From positions 1-37,430 of IMG/VR virus record IMGVR_UViG_3300038701_000808: DNA of 37,430 nt. One strand, given 5' to 3'. A program made the position numbers and the translations under genes. Shown piece after piece: positions 30,679 through 37,430 of the stretch. The notes under the pieces were generated by a model that was given only the letters and a program-made list of their open reading frames with translations, did not search any database and was not told where the DNA came from. This DNA comes from a virus. How positions within the stretch are numbered: position 1 is the first letter of the stretch; each line of letters starts with the position of its first letter.

Positions 30679-30688
30679 AAAAGGAGAA

Positions 30689-31540
30689 ATGATGAACAGG
30701 TCAGAAAATTTAGGGGCATTATCAAAAGCGTTGGCGGAGGCTCAGGCGGAAATGGGGCCAGTGGGGTTTGATGCAACTAATCCATTTTATAAAAGTAGGT
30801 ATGCCACGCTTGGCGCGTTGATTGCGGCGGCAAAAGTGGTGATGCCAAAGCATGGATTGTCTTACACCCAACTGCCAATTTCGGACGGCGAGCGCGTGGG
30901 AATTACAAACATGCTTTTGCATGAAAGCGGTGAGTGGATCAGCCAAGATTTTTACTTGCCCTTAGCGATGGGTTCAAAGAACCTTATTCAAGAGGCAGGT
31001 AAGGCCATTACTTACGCAAGGCGGTACGGATTGGCGGCAATGTTTGGGATGTATTCGGATGAAGACACGGATGGCGAGGGTGAGCCCACTAAGTCTAAGT
31101 CTGTTTCTAAACCGGCCGCTAAGTCATCCGCCGCCGCCAAGAACACCGGTCCTATTATCAAAGCGGTGTCGCAAGATAAGGAATACGATTTCAAATCCAG
31201 ACCCTATGATCCAGATACGCTTAGAGCGGCACTGGCAAAGAAGGCCGATACAATCGGCGAGTATAATGCCAGCGACAAACAGCGCAATCTTTTGGGTGCA
31301 TTATTGAGTGAGTATTTTCAGGATGACCAGAAGCGGCACATCGTTCAGCTGTGGCTGACGGGTTCGTCAAGCACGAAAGACATGAACGGCGCAATCGTCA
31401 AGGCGATGTTGGATTGGCTATCCCCAGAAAAGGCATCTGACGGATCGGGAGCATACTATATTAGTGAGACATCAGAAAGAGAACTCTCCCACGTTTTGAC
31501 GTCTGCTTTGATTGACGAAGGACAAGAACAATTACTTTAG
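30689..31540 (+). CDS. erf: ERF-family single-strand annealing protein
   Basis: A 283-residue recombinase of the ERF superfamily. The N-terminal domain has the typical FDATNPFYKSRYATLGALIA, LSYTQLPI, LHESGEWIS and AITYARRYGLAAMFGM motifs. The middle is a Lys/Ser/Ala-rich linker (about residues 140-165), and the C-terminal part is helical. It anneals complementary strands during recombination. AAGGAGAAATG precedes; ATG 30692 is an alternative. It stands alone without an obvious partner exonuclease; the DUF1064 gene lies elsewhere. Confidence 0.85.
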   Translation: MMNRSENLGALSKALAEAQAEMGPVGFDATNPFYKSRYATLGALIAAAKVVMPKHGLSYTQLPISDGERVGITNMLLHESGEWISQDFYLPLAMGSKNLIQEAGKAITYARRYGLAAMFGMYSDEDTDGEGEPTKSKSVSKPAAKSSAAAKNTGPIIKAVSQDKEYDFKSRPYDPDTLRAALAKKADTIGEYNASDKQRNLLGALLSEYFQDDQKRHIVQLWLTGSSSTKDMNGAIVKAMLDWLSPEKASDGSGAYYISETSERELSHVLTSALIDEGQEQLL

Positions 31541-31776
31541 GCCTCATAGAGGCACATTGATTTTCTCCTTGAAAAGGGCTTGTCGGTGTGTGCTGGCAAG
31601 CCCAAAGGGAGAAGGAAAAGAGGAATAGCCAACCAGGGCCAACCAACAAACTTTAGTTACAGAAAGGAATCTGCTCCTAAAATCTGGATAAAAGGCTTAT
31701 TAATCACCTGGTCGTATTCAATGGGGCGGTGGACGCTGACTACAGAAGCCGCCCCAAAAATGAAAGGGAAATTGAA
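31541..31776 (+). other. Intergenic region with hairpins between ERF and secreted-protein genes
   Basis: I see no convincing gene. It contains GCCTC/GAGGC (31541-31553) right after the ERF stop, a larger two-part stem around GGGCTTG/CAAGCCC (about 31576-31604), and GGGGCGG/CCGCCCC (31723-31729/31749-31755) just before the next start. The last could fold over the ribosome-site region and modulate translation. A 66-codon ORF at 31580 is not supported. Confidence 0.55.
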
Positions 31777-32262
31777 ATGAAAAAGCTATTAGCCATTGTG
31801 TTATGCACCATTATTCTAGCCATTGCGTCACCGGTTTACGCCCAAGGAGATACGGGCTATCCGGTGGATGATTTGTCCCTTGCGCCCTGCTCCGCATCTT
31901 ACGGCATGGGGCCAATTACACCAGCCGCTTGCGTGGCTTACTATGAAGTCGAATACCCTGACATCGCCACGGGGTGCGGAGAGTATGAGCCTGTTGAGTG
32001 CGTGGCATATTATGAGAGCCTGCTAATTCCGGATGTTGTGGAACAGGTGATCTATGACGACGTGGTTGAGACAGCGTATGTCAATCTTGCTGAGAGTGCG
32101 GATAGCACGCCGGACGTTGCCGCTGGGGGCGAGGGGCCGATAATTGTTTGGAGCATGACAGATATTATCGGGATTGCGTTTGGCGGACTACTTCTGACGG
32201 TTGCGCTTATATTTATTGTTGGCAATGCAATTTCTGAGTGGGCCAAGAATAAGCGGAAATAG
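31777..32262 (+). CDS. Secreted/membrane protein with duplicated CVAYYE motif, lysis neighbour
   Basis: A 161-residue protein starting at ATG 31777. It has an N-terminal signal peptide (KKLLAIVLCTIILAIASP then AQ) and a C-terminal membrane segment (FGGLLLTVALIFIVGNA), so its body faces outside the membrane. The body contains CVAYYE twice (about residues 49 and 72) with Cys and Pro spacing suggesting two small repeats. It lies directly upstream of the lysis promoter. Role unknown; it could be an envelope-associated lysis or exclusion protein. Confidence 0.6.
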   Translation: MKKLLAIVLCTIILAIASPVYAQGDTGYPVDDLSLAPCSASYGMGPITPAACVAYYEVEYPDIATGCGEYEPVECVAYYESLLIPDVVEQVIYDDVVETAYVNLAESADSTPDVAAGGEGPIIVWSMTDIIGIAFGGLLLTVALIFIVGNAISEWAKNKRK

Positions 32263-32267
32263 ACCAG

Positions 32268-32296
32268 TTGACAACCCAGTACAAACGTGATACAAT
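32268..32296 (+). promoter_or_regulatory. Late promoter for lysis cassette
   Basis: TTGACA (32268-32273), 17-base spacer and TACAAT (32291-32296) preceded by GTGA. It has the same -35, spacing and GTGATACAAT end as the promoter at 2863-2891. Start near 32303, 30 bases before the holin ATG. Confidence 0.8.
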
Positions 32297-32334
32297 CTAA
32301 GAGTAGTATTCTATTAATTATTTGGAGGGTATGA

Positions 32335-32520
32335 ATGGCACTTCTGCTCAAATCTCGTAAATTTTGGTTAGCCGTTTTCGGCGTTGTACAGGCAATCGTT
32401 TTGCACTATCTGCAAATTCCTGATGAAATTTGGCAAACCATCGCCGCCCTGGTGAGTGTTGTTATCGCCGGTATTGCGATTGAGGATGCTGGCCGTAATA
32501 TTAGCGGCACTTCGATCTAA
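32335..32520 (+). CDS. Putative holin
   Basis: A 61-residue protein starting at 32335 after GGAGGGTATGA. It has two hydrophobic helices (FWLAVFGVVQAIVLHYLQI and TIAALVSVVIAGIAI) joined by a short polar loop, and a soluble C-terminus. Size, topology and position between a late promoter and the endolysin fit a small phage holin that makes the pores through which the endolysin leaves. Family not identified. Confidence 0.7.
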   Translation: MALLLKSRKFWLAVFGVVQAIVLHYLQIPDEIWQTIAALVSVVIAGIAIEDAGRNISGTSI

Positions 32521-32525
32521 CAATT

Positions 32526-32546
32526 AGCCCGTCTTTATGGCGGGCT
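32526..32546 (+). other. GC hairpin after holin stop
   Basis: AGCCCG (32526-32531) pairs with CGGGCT (32541-32546) around a nine-base loop. The following bases are TCACATT, not a T-run, so it is a weak terminator-like stem. It may reduce expression of the following genes and hide their poor ribosome site. Confidence 0.5.
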
Positions 32547-32553
32547 TCACATT

Positions 32554-33042
32554 ATGGACTGGACTACAGTTATCGTTGCGGCAATCACCGGCCTGTTTAC
32601 AGGCGGTCTTGGCGTTGCTGTTATTAATGGGTTGTTTGGGCGAAAGAAAGAATTAGCCGAATCTCAAAGGCTTCTTGCCGAAACACAGAGGCTATTGGCT
32701 GAGGCTAAACAAGCCCAAAGCGTTGCTGACCAAAATGCCGTAGCCGCCGCCGCCAAAATGCTTGAGAGTATGCAGCGGCGGGTTGATACTGTCAATGCTA
32801 GACTTGACAAAATTGAAAAAGATCGTCAGGAAGAGCGCGAGCGGTACGAAGAAATTATTGCTAAACTCGAAGCTGAAAACGAATTGCTTAGAGATGAAAA
32901 CAAATTATATAAAACCAAGATTGAGGAAATGGACATCGAGCGCAAGCAGCAAATAGAAACCAACCGCCGCCAGGGTAAGCGAATATCTGAACTGTTGAAG
33001 CGGATTGGTGAGTTAGAAAATAAAAATGGATGCGCCAAATAA
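32554..33042 (+). CDS. Membrane-anchored coiled-coil protein of lysis cassette
   Basis: A 162-residue protein. Residues 5-28 (VIVAAITGLFTGGLGVAVING) form one membrane helix; the rest is a long heptad-rich coiled coil (RLLAETQRLLAEAKQ then KIEKDRQEERERYEEI, ELLRDENKLYKTKIEEM). This layout is like an i-spanin or a coiled-coil holin partner. It lies between holin and endolysin. The ATG lacks a strong ribosome site. Confidence 0.6.
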   Translation: MDWTTVIVAAITGLFTGGLGVAVINGLFGRKKELAESQRLLAETQRLLAEAKQAQSVADQNAVAAAAKMLESMQRRVDTVNARLDKIEKDRQEERERYEEIIAKLEAENELLRDENKLYKTKIEEMDIERKQQIETNRRQGKRISELLKRIGELENKNGCAK

Positions 33043-33244
33043 TATGACAGACCTTATAGCGAAAATGCACGATTTTGAGGCGCGGCTAATTGACGTAGAA
33101 AATCGGCTCACGGCAGACGAACAAAGTATAAAAGAGAATCGAAAGTGGATTCGCGCGAATAAAGAAAAGGGATGGTTCGCTTACGACAAGACAATTGAGC
33201 TTGATTTGAGAATGTGCGATTTGGAAGAAGCGAAAGATGAGTGA
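33026..33244 (+). CDS. Small coiled-coil protein
   Basis: A 72-residue, strongly charged helical protein (MHDFEARLIDVENRLTADEQ then ELDLRMCDLEEA). It overlaps the membrane coiled-coil gene by 17 bases and the endolysin start by eight, so it belongs to the lysis unit. It could assemble with the coiled-coil tails of its neighbours; this is inference. M7 is an alternative start. Confidence 0.5.
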   Translation: MDAPNNMTDLIAKMHDFEARLIDVENRLTADEQSIKENRKWIRANKEKGWFAYDKTIELDLRMCDLEEAKDE

Positions 33245-34268
33245 TGGCGTGCTTGGTACGGACGGTAGCCATTGGAGCTGGTCGATTGATTTCCAGAAAA
33301 TGTACGATGCCGATGCCCGTTTTTGGTTTACAAAAGCAACTGACAGCGCAAGGGGAACGGGGCGTCTGTTTGAGGATTCTAAGTTCAACGCATTCTGTAA
33401 TCAGGCGTTTGCGTTTGGTAAACTGTTGAGTGGGTGCTTCCACTGGTTGCAGCCCGATACAGACCCTAAGAACGCGGCGCGGTTTTATCTTGAGAGATAT
33501 TATAGATTTAAGTTTCAATTGCCCCCTATTCTTGACTTTGAAGAAGTTTATGCTTATTTGGATAGGTCAACGGGAAACGCCACGCACTTAGAATCTCATT
33601 ACGCCTGGTGCGCTCAAGAGTGGCTTGACGAAATTCAGCGTAACGTGGAAAAGAAGCCGTTTGTTTATTCTGCTAAATGGTTTACTGACCACTTTGAAAA
33701 ACGATTGTTATCTTGGTTGAATGAATACCCCCTTATTGTTGCTCAATACCCTGGTATTCAAAAGCCGACCGAGAGCGACCAGCCGCTTATGCCCTACCCC
33801 TGGACTGAGTGGGTAATTTGGCAATATAGCGCCGATGGGAATAATAGGGGATATGAATTTGGGTACGCGTCTGAGGATGTTGATATTGATTACTATCCTA
33901 ATTCTTATGAGGATTTATTAAATTATGTAAATGCAGAGGAGCCAGAAATGCCAGACATGCAACCAACCGGAAATTATAAGATTGTATTGACTGGAAATTT
34001 ATCGGTGCGCAATAAGCCGACTACCGTTGGTTCGATTGTGTTGGGCTATGGGTTGGCGGGTGATGTGTTTATTGCAACCGAAAAGACGGCGGACAACTGG
34101 TATAAAATTGTTTTGTCCGGTGTTGATGGTTGGATTAGCGGTCGCACTCAATACACGGTCATTACTGAGATTCTTGCGCCTGTTGAACCAGAGCCTGAGC
34201 CTGAGCCAGATCCAGAATTGACCGTAGAAGAGCGGCTTGATAGACTTGAGGCCGCCGTTTTTGGATAA
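33237..34268 (+). CDS. Endolysin: GH25 muramidase with SH3-like domain
   Basis: A 343-residue endolysin. The GH25 barrel starts GVLGTDGSHW (Asp9) and has LDFEE (Asp100, Glu102) as active-site acids, with WQYS near 200. It hydrolyses the N-acetylmuramic acid linkage of peptidoglycan. A C-terminal SH3-like domain (TGNLSVRNKPTTVG, residues about 245-305) binds wall material, followed by a PEPEPEPDPE linker and a short helix (RLDRLEAAVF). Starts at 33237 and follows the coiled-coil genes. No signal peptide is present, so it needs the holin. Confidence 0.88.
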   Translation: MSDGVLGTDGSHWSWSIDFQKMYDADARFWFTKATDSARGTGRLFEDSKFNAFCNQAFAFGKLLSGCFHWLQPDTDPKNAARFYLERYYRFKFQLPPILDFEEVYAYLDRSTGNATHLESHYAWCAQEWLDEIQRNVEKKPFVYSAKWFTDHFEKRLLSWLNEYPLIVAQYPGIQKPTESDQPLMPYPWTEWVIWQYSADGNNRGYEFGYASEDVDIDYYPNSYEDLLNYVNAEEPEMPDMQPTGNYKIVLTGNLSVRNKPTTVGSIVLGYGLAGDVFIATEKTADNWYKIVLSGVDGWISGRTQYTVITEILAPVEPEPEPEPDPELTVEERLDRLEAAVFG

Positions 34269-34298
34269 AGATATTTTCTTCATCTCTCTCCTTTCAAG

Positions 34299-34359
34299 GT
34301 GGGGCGGCGCAGTCTTATATAAGACTCATTCTGCTGACACCAAATGGTGAACGCCCCAC
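34299..34359 (+). other. Multi-branched structured RNA candidate
   Basis: GTGGGGCG (34299-34306) pairs with CGCCCCAC (34352-34359), enclosing a 16-bp perfect palindrome (34311-34326) and CACCAAATGGTG (34338-34349). This gives a closing stem with two internal hairpins, in the non-coding gap between the endolysin and the next small gene. A structured RNA, processing site or attenuator would fit. Confidence 0.55.
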
Positions 34360-34379
34360 TAAGGGAATTATAAGAAATT

Positions 34380-34472
34380 ATGGCTATTTATAGCGAGCCA
34401 AGAACAGACGCACCGGTATTGTGGACATGGCGCAGAATGATGGAAATGACAGTGGAGATTTGGTATAGATGA
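34380..34472 (+). CDS. Very small ORF, 30 residues
   Basis: ATG 34380 to TGA overlaps the next start (ATGA). Thirty residues, Arg/Met-rich (WRRMMEMTVEIWYR). No upstream ribosome site of note. It may be a leader peptide coupled to the next gene. Weak support. Confidence 0.35.
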   Translation: MAIYSEPRTDAPVLWTWRRMMEMTVEIWYR

Positions 34473-34615
34473 GCATATTCGCATGGATTGTTATTGTTGC
34501 TGTTTCGATATTCGCTGTATTTCTGGTGATTGGACTGCTCTGCATTGCCGCTGACGAGGGCGATGTCTACGATGAGCGGGATTGTAGGGATTATCTGAAA
34601 GAGAGGGAAGAGTGA
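34469..34615 (+). CDS. Small single-pass membrane protein
   Basis: A 48-residue protein with an N-terminal hydrophobic helix (IFAWIVIVAVSIFAVFLVIG) and an acidic C-terminus. It is preceded by GTGGAGATTTGGTAT and ends in a junction repeat shared with two downstream genes. Possible small membrane accessory protein; function unknown. Confidence 0.55.
   Translation: MSIFAWIVIVAVSIFAVFLVIGLLCIAADEGDVYDERDCRDYLKEREE
34596..34615. repeat. Junction repeat copy A
   Basis: Twenty bases (TGAA.GAGAGGGAAGA.TGA) that recur at 34764-34783 and 34969-34988 with one to three substitutions. Each copy contains a ribosome site and a start codon. Confidence 0.7.
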
Positions 34616-34683
34616 CGACAAGTGAAGAATTTGCAAAAGCATATGGTGACGGTGCGGCTGTGGTGAAAAAAGGCGGCTATTAG
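34612..34683 (+). CDS. Very small ORF, 23 residues
   Basis: GTG 34612 overlaps the previous stop (GTGA) with AGAGGGAA just upstream. Codes TTSEEFAKAYGDGAAVVKKGGY. It is supported by the ribosome site only. A leader or true micro-protein cannot be decided. Confidence 0.4.
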   Translation: MTTSEEFAKAYGDGAAVVKKGGY

Positions 34684-34684
34684 C

Positions 34685-34783
34685 GTGAAGGAAATGGCCG
34701 ACGCTTTGCGGAATATAATTAATAGCACAATAGAAATTAAGAAGGAATTGGGCGAGGGCCCTCTGAATGAGAGGAAAGAATGA
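34685..34783 (+). CDS. Very small ORF, 32 residues
   Basis: GTG 34685 to TGA 34783; a helical, charged sequence (MADALRNIINSTIEIKKELG). ATG 34694 is an alternative start. It ends in a junction repeat. Confidence 0.4.
   Translation: MKEMADALRNIINSTIEIKKELGEGPLNERKE
34764..34783. repeat. Junction repeat copy B
   Basis: TGAATGAGAGGAAAGAATGA, with one difference from copy C. It includes the ribosome site and start codon of the gene at 34780. Confidence 0.75.
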
Positions 34784-34953
34784 ATGCGATTGAAATTGAC
34801 GACATGGAAGTATGGAAATCCACCAAGTTGACAGTTATTGTAAATTATAGAGAATCTGGAATGCGGAAGTTGTTGAAAGGTCTTGGGTTATGGATTGCCA
34901 GAATTGGGTTTATTATTGCAGGTGTTGGGAAGGTTGAAATTAAGGATGCCTGA
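34780..34953 (+). CDS. Small hypothetical protein, 57 residues
   Basis: ATG 34780 after GAGAGGAAAGA, overlapping the previous stop. The C-terminal half is hydrophobic (LGLWIARIGFIIAGVGKVEI), so it may be membrane-associated. It lies between junction repeats B and C. No family recognised. Confidence 0.5.
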   Translation: MNAIEIDDMEVWKSTKLTVIVNYRESGMRKLLKGLGLWIARIGFIIAGVGKVEIKDA

Positions 34954-34968
34954 CCCCCTGTCTATATT

Positions 34969-34988
34969 TGAATGAGAGGGAAGAATGA
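34969..34988. repeat. Junction repeat copy C
   Basis: TGAATGAGAGGGAAGAATGA, holding the ribosome site and start of the DUF551-like gene at 34985. Confidence 0.75.
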
Positions 34989-35206
34989 GCGAATGGATAA
35001 GAGCGGAGGATGCGCTACCAGAAATTATAGAGAGAGAAGACGGCTCAGTAAATGTTGTTTTGGCTTATTATGACATTAATAAGGTTGAAATGGTTAGCGG
35101 CTCTCAATTTCAGGTAAGCAATACGGTTTATTTAAATCGACATCCAGAAAAGTTTACACATTGGATGTATATACCGGAAATATCGGAGATAAATGCTAAT
35201 GCCTGA
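34985..35206 (+). CDS. DUF551-like protein
   Basis: A 73-residue protein with the DUF551 pattern: SEWIRAEDALPE at the N-terminus and HWMYIPEI at the C-terminus. Such proteins are frequent small phage proteins of unknown function. Starts after GAGAGGGAAGA. Confidence 0.65.
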   Translation: MSEWIRAEDALPEIIEREDGSVNVVLAYYDINKVEMVSGSQFQVSNTVYLNRHPEKFTHWMYIPEISEINANA

Positions 35207-35402
35207 CCCAATAGCGATATTTGAGGCAGGGGTGACGCGAGTAAAGACGATGGCTGACGGTTCACCTCGTTTTGAATTTGAGTCCGGCGAAGCGGCTATT
35301 GCAGTTATGCAAGCGTTGGCAGAGGCTCAGGCGAATAACAGGTTGTGTATGGTTATTGTGTATGATTATGATGATTGGAAGCGAATGGAGGCGGAGGGGT
35401 GA
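35193..35402 (+). CDS. Small hypothetical protein
   Basis: A 69-residue protein with a helical middle (AAIAVMQALAEAQANNRL). ATG 35193 follows GGAGATAA and overlaps the previous gene; ATG 35199 is possible. No family recognised. Confidence 0.5.
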   Translation: MLMPDPIAIFEAGVTRVKTMADGSPRFEFESGEAAIAVMQALAEAQANNRLCMVIVYDYDDWKRMEAEG

Positions 35403-35404
35403 TA

Positions 35405-35452
35405 ATGGATAAAAGCAGAGAAATTATAGAAATTTACACAAAACTACAGTAA
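35405..35452 (+). CDS. 15-residue leader ORF upstream of terS
   Basis: ATG 35405 has a strong GGAGGGGTGATA site and encodes DKSREIIEIYTKLQ before TAA at 35450. It is in the same frame as terS, which starts 12 bases later without a ribosome site. This looks like a translational-coupling leader, or an N-terminus cut by a nonsense codon. Confidence 0.5.
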   Translation: MDKSREIIEIYTKLQ

Positions 35453-35464
35453 AAATACATAAAT

Positions 35465-35905
35465 ATGGATGATTTGTTAGCAAAATTACAGGAACTGAAA
35501 CCAGAAGAGCTTGACTACGTTATGGCGCGGTCAAGTTCTAATACCATTGGTAAGGCCTGTGAGGAAGCCGGAATTTCAGAGTCAACCATTTATAAATGGA
35601 AAAATAGAAAAGAGCTTGACGATCTTGCTCTAGCCCTTCGCCTAGACCGTCATATCGAGGTCGAGTTGAAACTTCGTGAAGCCTTACCTGATGCGGTACA
35701 GGTTATTATTGACGGCATTAAAGAGCGCAGATACACAGACAAGTTCAAGGCTGCCGTCGAGGTGCTGGATCGTACGCTTGGCAAGCCAACCCAGAAGATT
35801 GACGCAAAGACGGAGCATAGCGGATCGGTTACGTTAGAGGGTGCCGTTGATGCCCTCAAACAGGCCGACCAGAAGCTAAATGATGACAAACGATCAGACG
35901 TTTGA
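35465..35905 (+). CDS. terS: Terminase small subunit
   Basis: A 146-residue protein. An N-terminal helix-turn-helix (GKACEEAGISESTIYKW) recognises the packaging site. The middle is helical (REALPDAVQVIIDGIKERRYTDK) and the C-terminus is acidic/polar for terL contact. The start lacks a ribosome site and may depend on the leader ORF. The gene overlaps terL by 26 bases. Confidence 0.8.
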   Translation: MDDLLAKLQELKPEELDYVMARSSSNTIGKACEEAGISESTIYKWKNRKELDDLALALRLDRHIEVELKLREALPDAVQVIIDGIKERRYTDKFKAAVEVLDRTLGKPTQKIDAKTEHSGSVTLEGAVDALKQADQKLNDDKRSDV

Positions 35906-37346
35906 GGAGATCGCTAAGTGCTACCGGTCTGCTCATTACTTTATAAATACGTACTGCAAGATTCAAGACCGGAGAGCTGACGACATCATGGGAGGGCGGT
36001 GGATACCGTTCACCCTATGGCCTGCTCAGGCAGCCGCGCTTGTTACGATCCTTAACAACCCATTGATTGTTATTCTCAAGGCCCGGCAGTTGGGCTTCAC
36101 GTGGCTGGTGCTATGTTATGAGTTATGGCTTATGCTATTTAGGAACGCCGCAGAGTGCCTGATCTTTTCACGGCGTGAAACTGAGGCAAGGTACTTGCTA
36201 GATGAACGGATGAAGGGTGTTTATGAGCATCTTCCTGAGTGGCTTAGAAACGGGCTTGCAACGGACAAGGACAGCGCGAGTATCTTCTCCCTGTCTAACG
36301 GCTCCATAGCGCGGGCGTTCCCGACCAGTGCGGGTGATTCCTATAATGCCACGGTTGCACTTGCGGACGAGTTTGACCTTGTTGAAAATCAGGAATCGTT
36401 AATGACCGCGGTAAAGCCCACCATTGACAACGGTGGACAGATGATCTTACTCTCACGGTCAAACAAGAAGCGACCGGAAAGTTTGTTTAAGCGAATCTAC
36501 AGGCAGGCCAAGAATGGAGAGAACGCCTGGGTGCCGATTTTTGTACCGTGGTTCGCGCATCCAGAACGAGACCTGAAATGGTATCGCGATATTCGGTCTG
36601 ACACGTTGGCGAATACGGGCTACCTAGATGACCTGCATGAGCAGTACCCGGCGACAGACGTTGAGGCGTTAGACACAAAGACGGCCGATAAGCGGATTCC
36701 TTCTGAGTGGCTAAAGCGATGCTATGTTGAATCGAAACCGGTTGACGACTTCACGGCCCCAACGTTACCTGGGCTGACAGTTTACCAGACGCCAATACCG
36801 GACCGTAAGTACATTGTTGGCGTTGATACGGCCGAGGGAAACCCGACCAGCGACGATTCCAGTATCGAGATTCGCGACCTTGAGACAGGGCACGAGGCAG
36901 CTTGTTTGGCTGGTAAAATAGAGCCATCAACCACGGGCTATTATGCCTCAGAGATAGCGAAGTATTACTATGGCGCACCGATTATCGTAGAGCGCAACAA
37001 CCACGGACACGCTGTTCTTTTGTGGTTACAGGATAACAGCAACGCGCGACTTATTAAGGGTTCGGATGGGAAACTTGGCTGGCAAACGAACACGGTCAGC
37101 AAGGCGATGATGTGGAGCAAGACGGCGGAGGCGGCACGGGATCACGGCTTCACGCTTCATAGCTTCTCGACCTATACGCAGTTGTCAAGCATTGATGGGT
37201 CAACGTTGTCCGCACCCGAAGGAATGCACGATGATCGGGCGGTAGCCTTTGCGCTAACGGTTGTTGGTGAGGAATTATTGCCGTCCGGGTGGGAAGCCAC
37301 TCGTGACTTGGGAAAGATAGATAATTTTGAGTCCCCCTGGACTTAG
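35880..37346 (+). CDS. terL: Terminase large subunit
   Basis: A 488-residue motor and nuclease. The ATPase has a KARQLGFT Walker A-like motif (about residues 67-74), a LADEFD Walker B (161-166) and LSRSNKKRP coupling segment. The nuclease has Asp316 (VGVDTAEG), Glu371 (IVERNNHG) and HDDRAVA (450-456). It packages concatemeric DNA. It ends at 37346 and is followed at once by the portal gene at the contig join, where its last 14 codons are repeated. Confidence 0.9.
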   Translation: MMTNDQTFEEIAKCYRSAHYFINTYCKIQDRRADDIMGGRWIPFTLWPAQAAALVTILNNPLIVILKARQLGFTWLVLCYELWLMLFRNAAECLIFSRRETEARYLLDERMKGVYEHLPEWLRNGLATDKDSASIFSLSNGSIARAFPTSAGDSYNATVALADEFDLVENQESLMTAVKPTIDNGGQMILLSRSNKKRPESLFKRIYRQAKNGENAWVPIFVPWFAHPERDLKWYRDIRSDTLANTGYLDDLHEQYPATDVEALDTKTADKRIPSEWLKRCYVESKPVDDFTAPTLPGLTVYQTPIPDRKYIVGVDTAEGNPTSDDSSIEIRDLETGHEAACLAGKIEPSTTGYYASEIAKYYYGAPIIVERNNHGHAVLLWLQDNSNARLIKGSDGKLGWQTNTVSKAMMWSKTAEAARDHGFTLHSFSTYTQLSSIDGSTLSAPEGMHDDRAVAFALTVVGEELLPSGWEATRDLGKIDNFESPWT

Positions 37347-37427
37347 GAGGTAGCATGGCAAAAGAGATTTATCAGGAGCTTGGGGCGACCGGGCTAGAAC
37401 ACTGGGGCGGGTATGTACAAGAGGCCT
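37302..37427. repeat. Terminal direct repeat, right copy
   Basis: Matches bases 1-126 exactly; 37428-37430 (ccc) do not. See left copy. The circular unit is 37301 bases. Confidence 0.95.
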
Positions 37428-37430
37428 CCC
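37355..37430 (+). CDS. Portal protein 5' end (repeat copy)
   Basis: The first 24 codons of the portal gene repeated at the contig end after the same AGGAGGTAGC ribosome site. Truncated by the contig end; the final three bases differ. Confidence 0.85.
   Translation, partial: MAKEIYQELGATGLEHWGGYVQEAS

Noticed and set aside
31580-31780. 66-codon ORF after ERF
   Set aside because: Overlaps the next gene's leader, lacks a ribosome site and crosses several hairpins.
1-37430. CRISPR array or genetic-code reassignment of TAG
   Set aside because: No spaced repeats were seen, and TAG is an ordinary final stop for many genes (terL, ERF, tail genes).

Overview
The window is one complete or near-complete genome of a tailed double-stranded DNA bacteriophage, probably a siphovirus, assembled as a circle. 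Bases 1-126 recur at 37302-37427, so the unit length is about 37.3 kb and the end of the large terminase gene runs straight into the portal gene across the contig join. Base composition looks close to balanced and most genes have strong AGGAGG-type ribosome sites. The host cannot be named from sequence. A GH25 muramidase with an SH3-like domain is compatible with, but does not prove, a host with an exposed cell wall. I see no integrase, transposase or partition gene, so lysogeny by integration is not supported.

Layout. (1) 54-17975, plus strand: Mu-type head module (DUF935 portal, MuF protein, gpI-like protease/scaffold, gpT-like major capsid protein), neck proteins, tail tube proteins, tail chaperones, tape measure, a Dit-like distal tail protein with an inserted beta-propeller, a gp37-like tail protein, a small tail-tip protein and a metallophosphoesterase. 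(2) 17976-18416: non-coding, where rightward and leftward transcription converge, rich in hairpins and containing a tRNA/tmRNA T-arm look-alike. (3) 18417-29754, minus strand: an early block that starts with an XRE regulator and runs through many small genes, a cytosine methyltransferase, a replication initiator, a DnaB helicase, HNH nucleases, SSB, a DUF1064 nuclease-like protein and several zinc-ribbon proteins. (4) 29755-29930: a compact switch with two rightward promoters, one leftward promoter and candidate operators. (5) 29931-37346, plus strand: small early genes, an ERF annealing protein, a lysis cassette, a run of very small genes, then terS and terL.

How it fits together. The regulator and replication genes are transcribed leftward from the switch; ERF, lysis and packaging genes rightward. 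The head-tail genes follow terL on the circular map. Two promoters with the same -35, the same 17-base spacing and the same GTGATACAAT end drive the scaffold/capsid region (2863) and the holin (32268), which suggests a shared late class.

Most interesting points: (a) a 266-codon gene with its own ribosome site lies entirely inside the methyltransferase gene in another frame, while the methyltransferase frame carries an in-frame amber codon; (b) two leader elements at 23548-23634 and 26892-26969, unrelated in sequence, share a hairpin-plus-loop-pairing (pseudoknot-like) plan and begin at the predicted start sites of sigma70-type promoters; (c) short direct repeats at gene junctions suggest small-gene cassettes exchanged by recombination; (d) a promoter-hairpin-terminator unit inside the head operon may encode a roughly 100-nt RNA; (e) an AT-rich beta-propeller is inserted in the distal tail protein.
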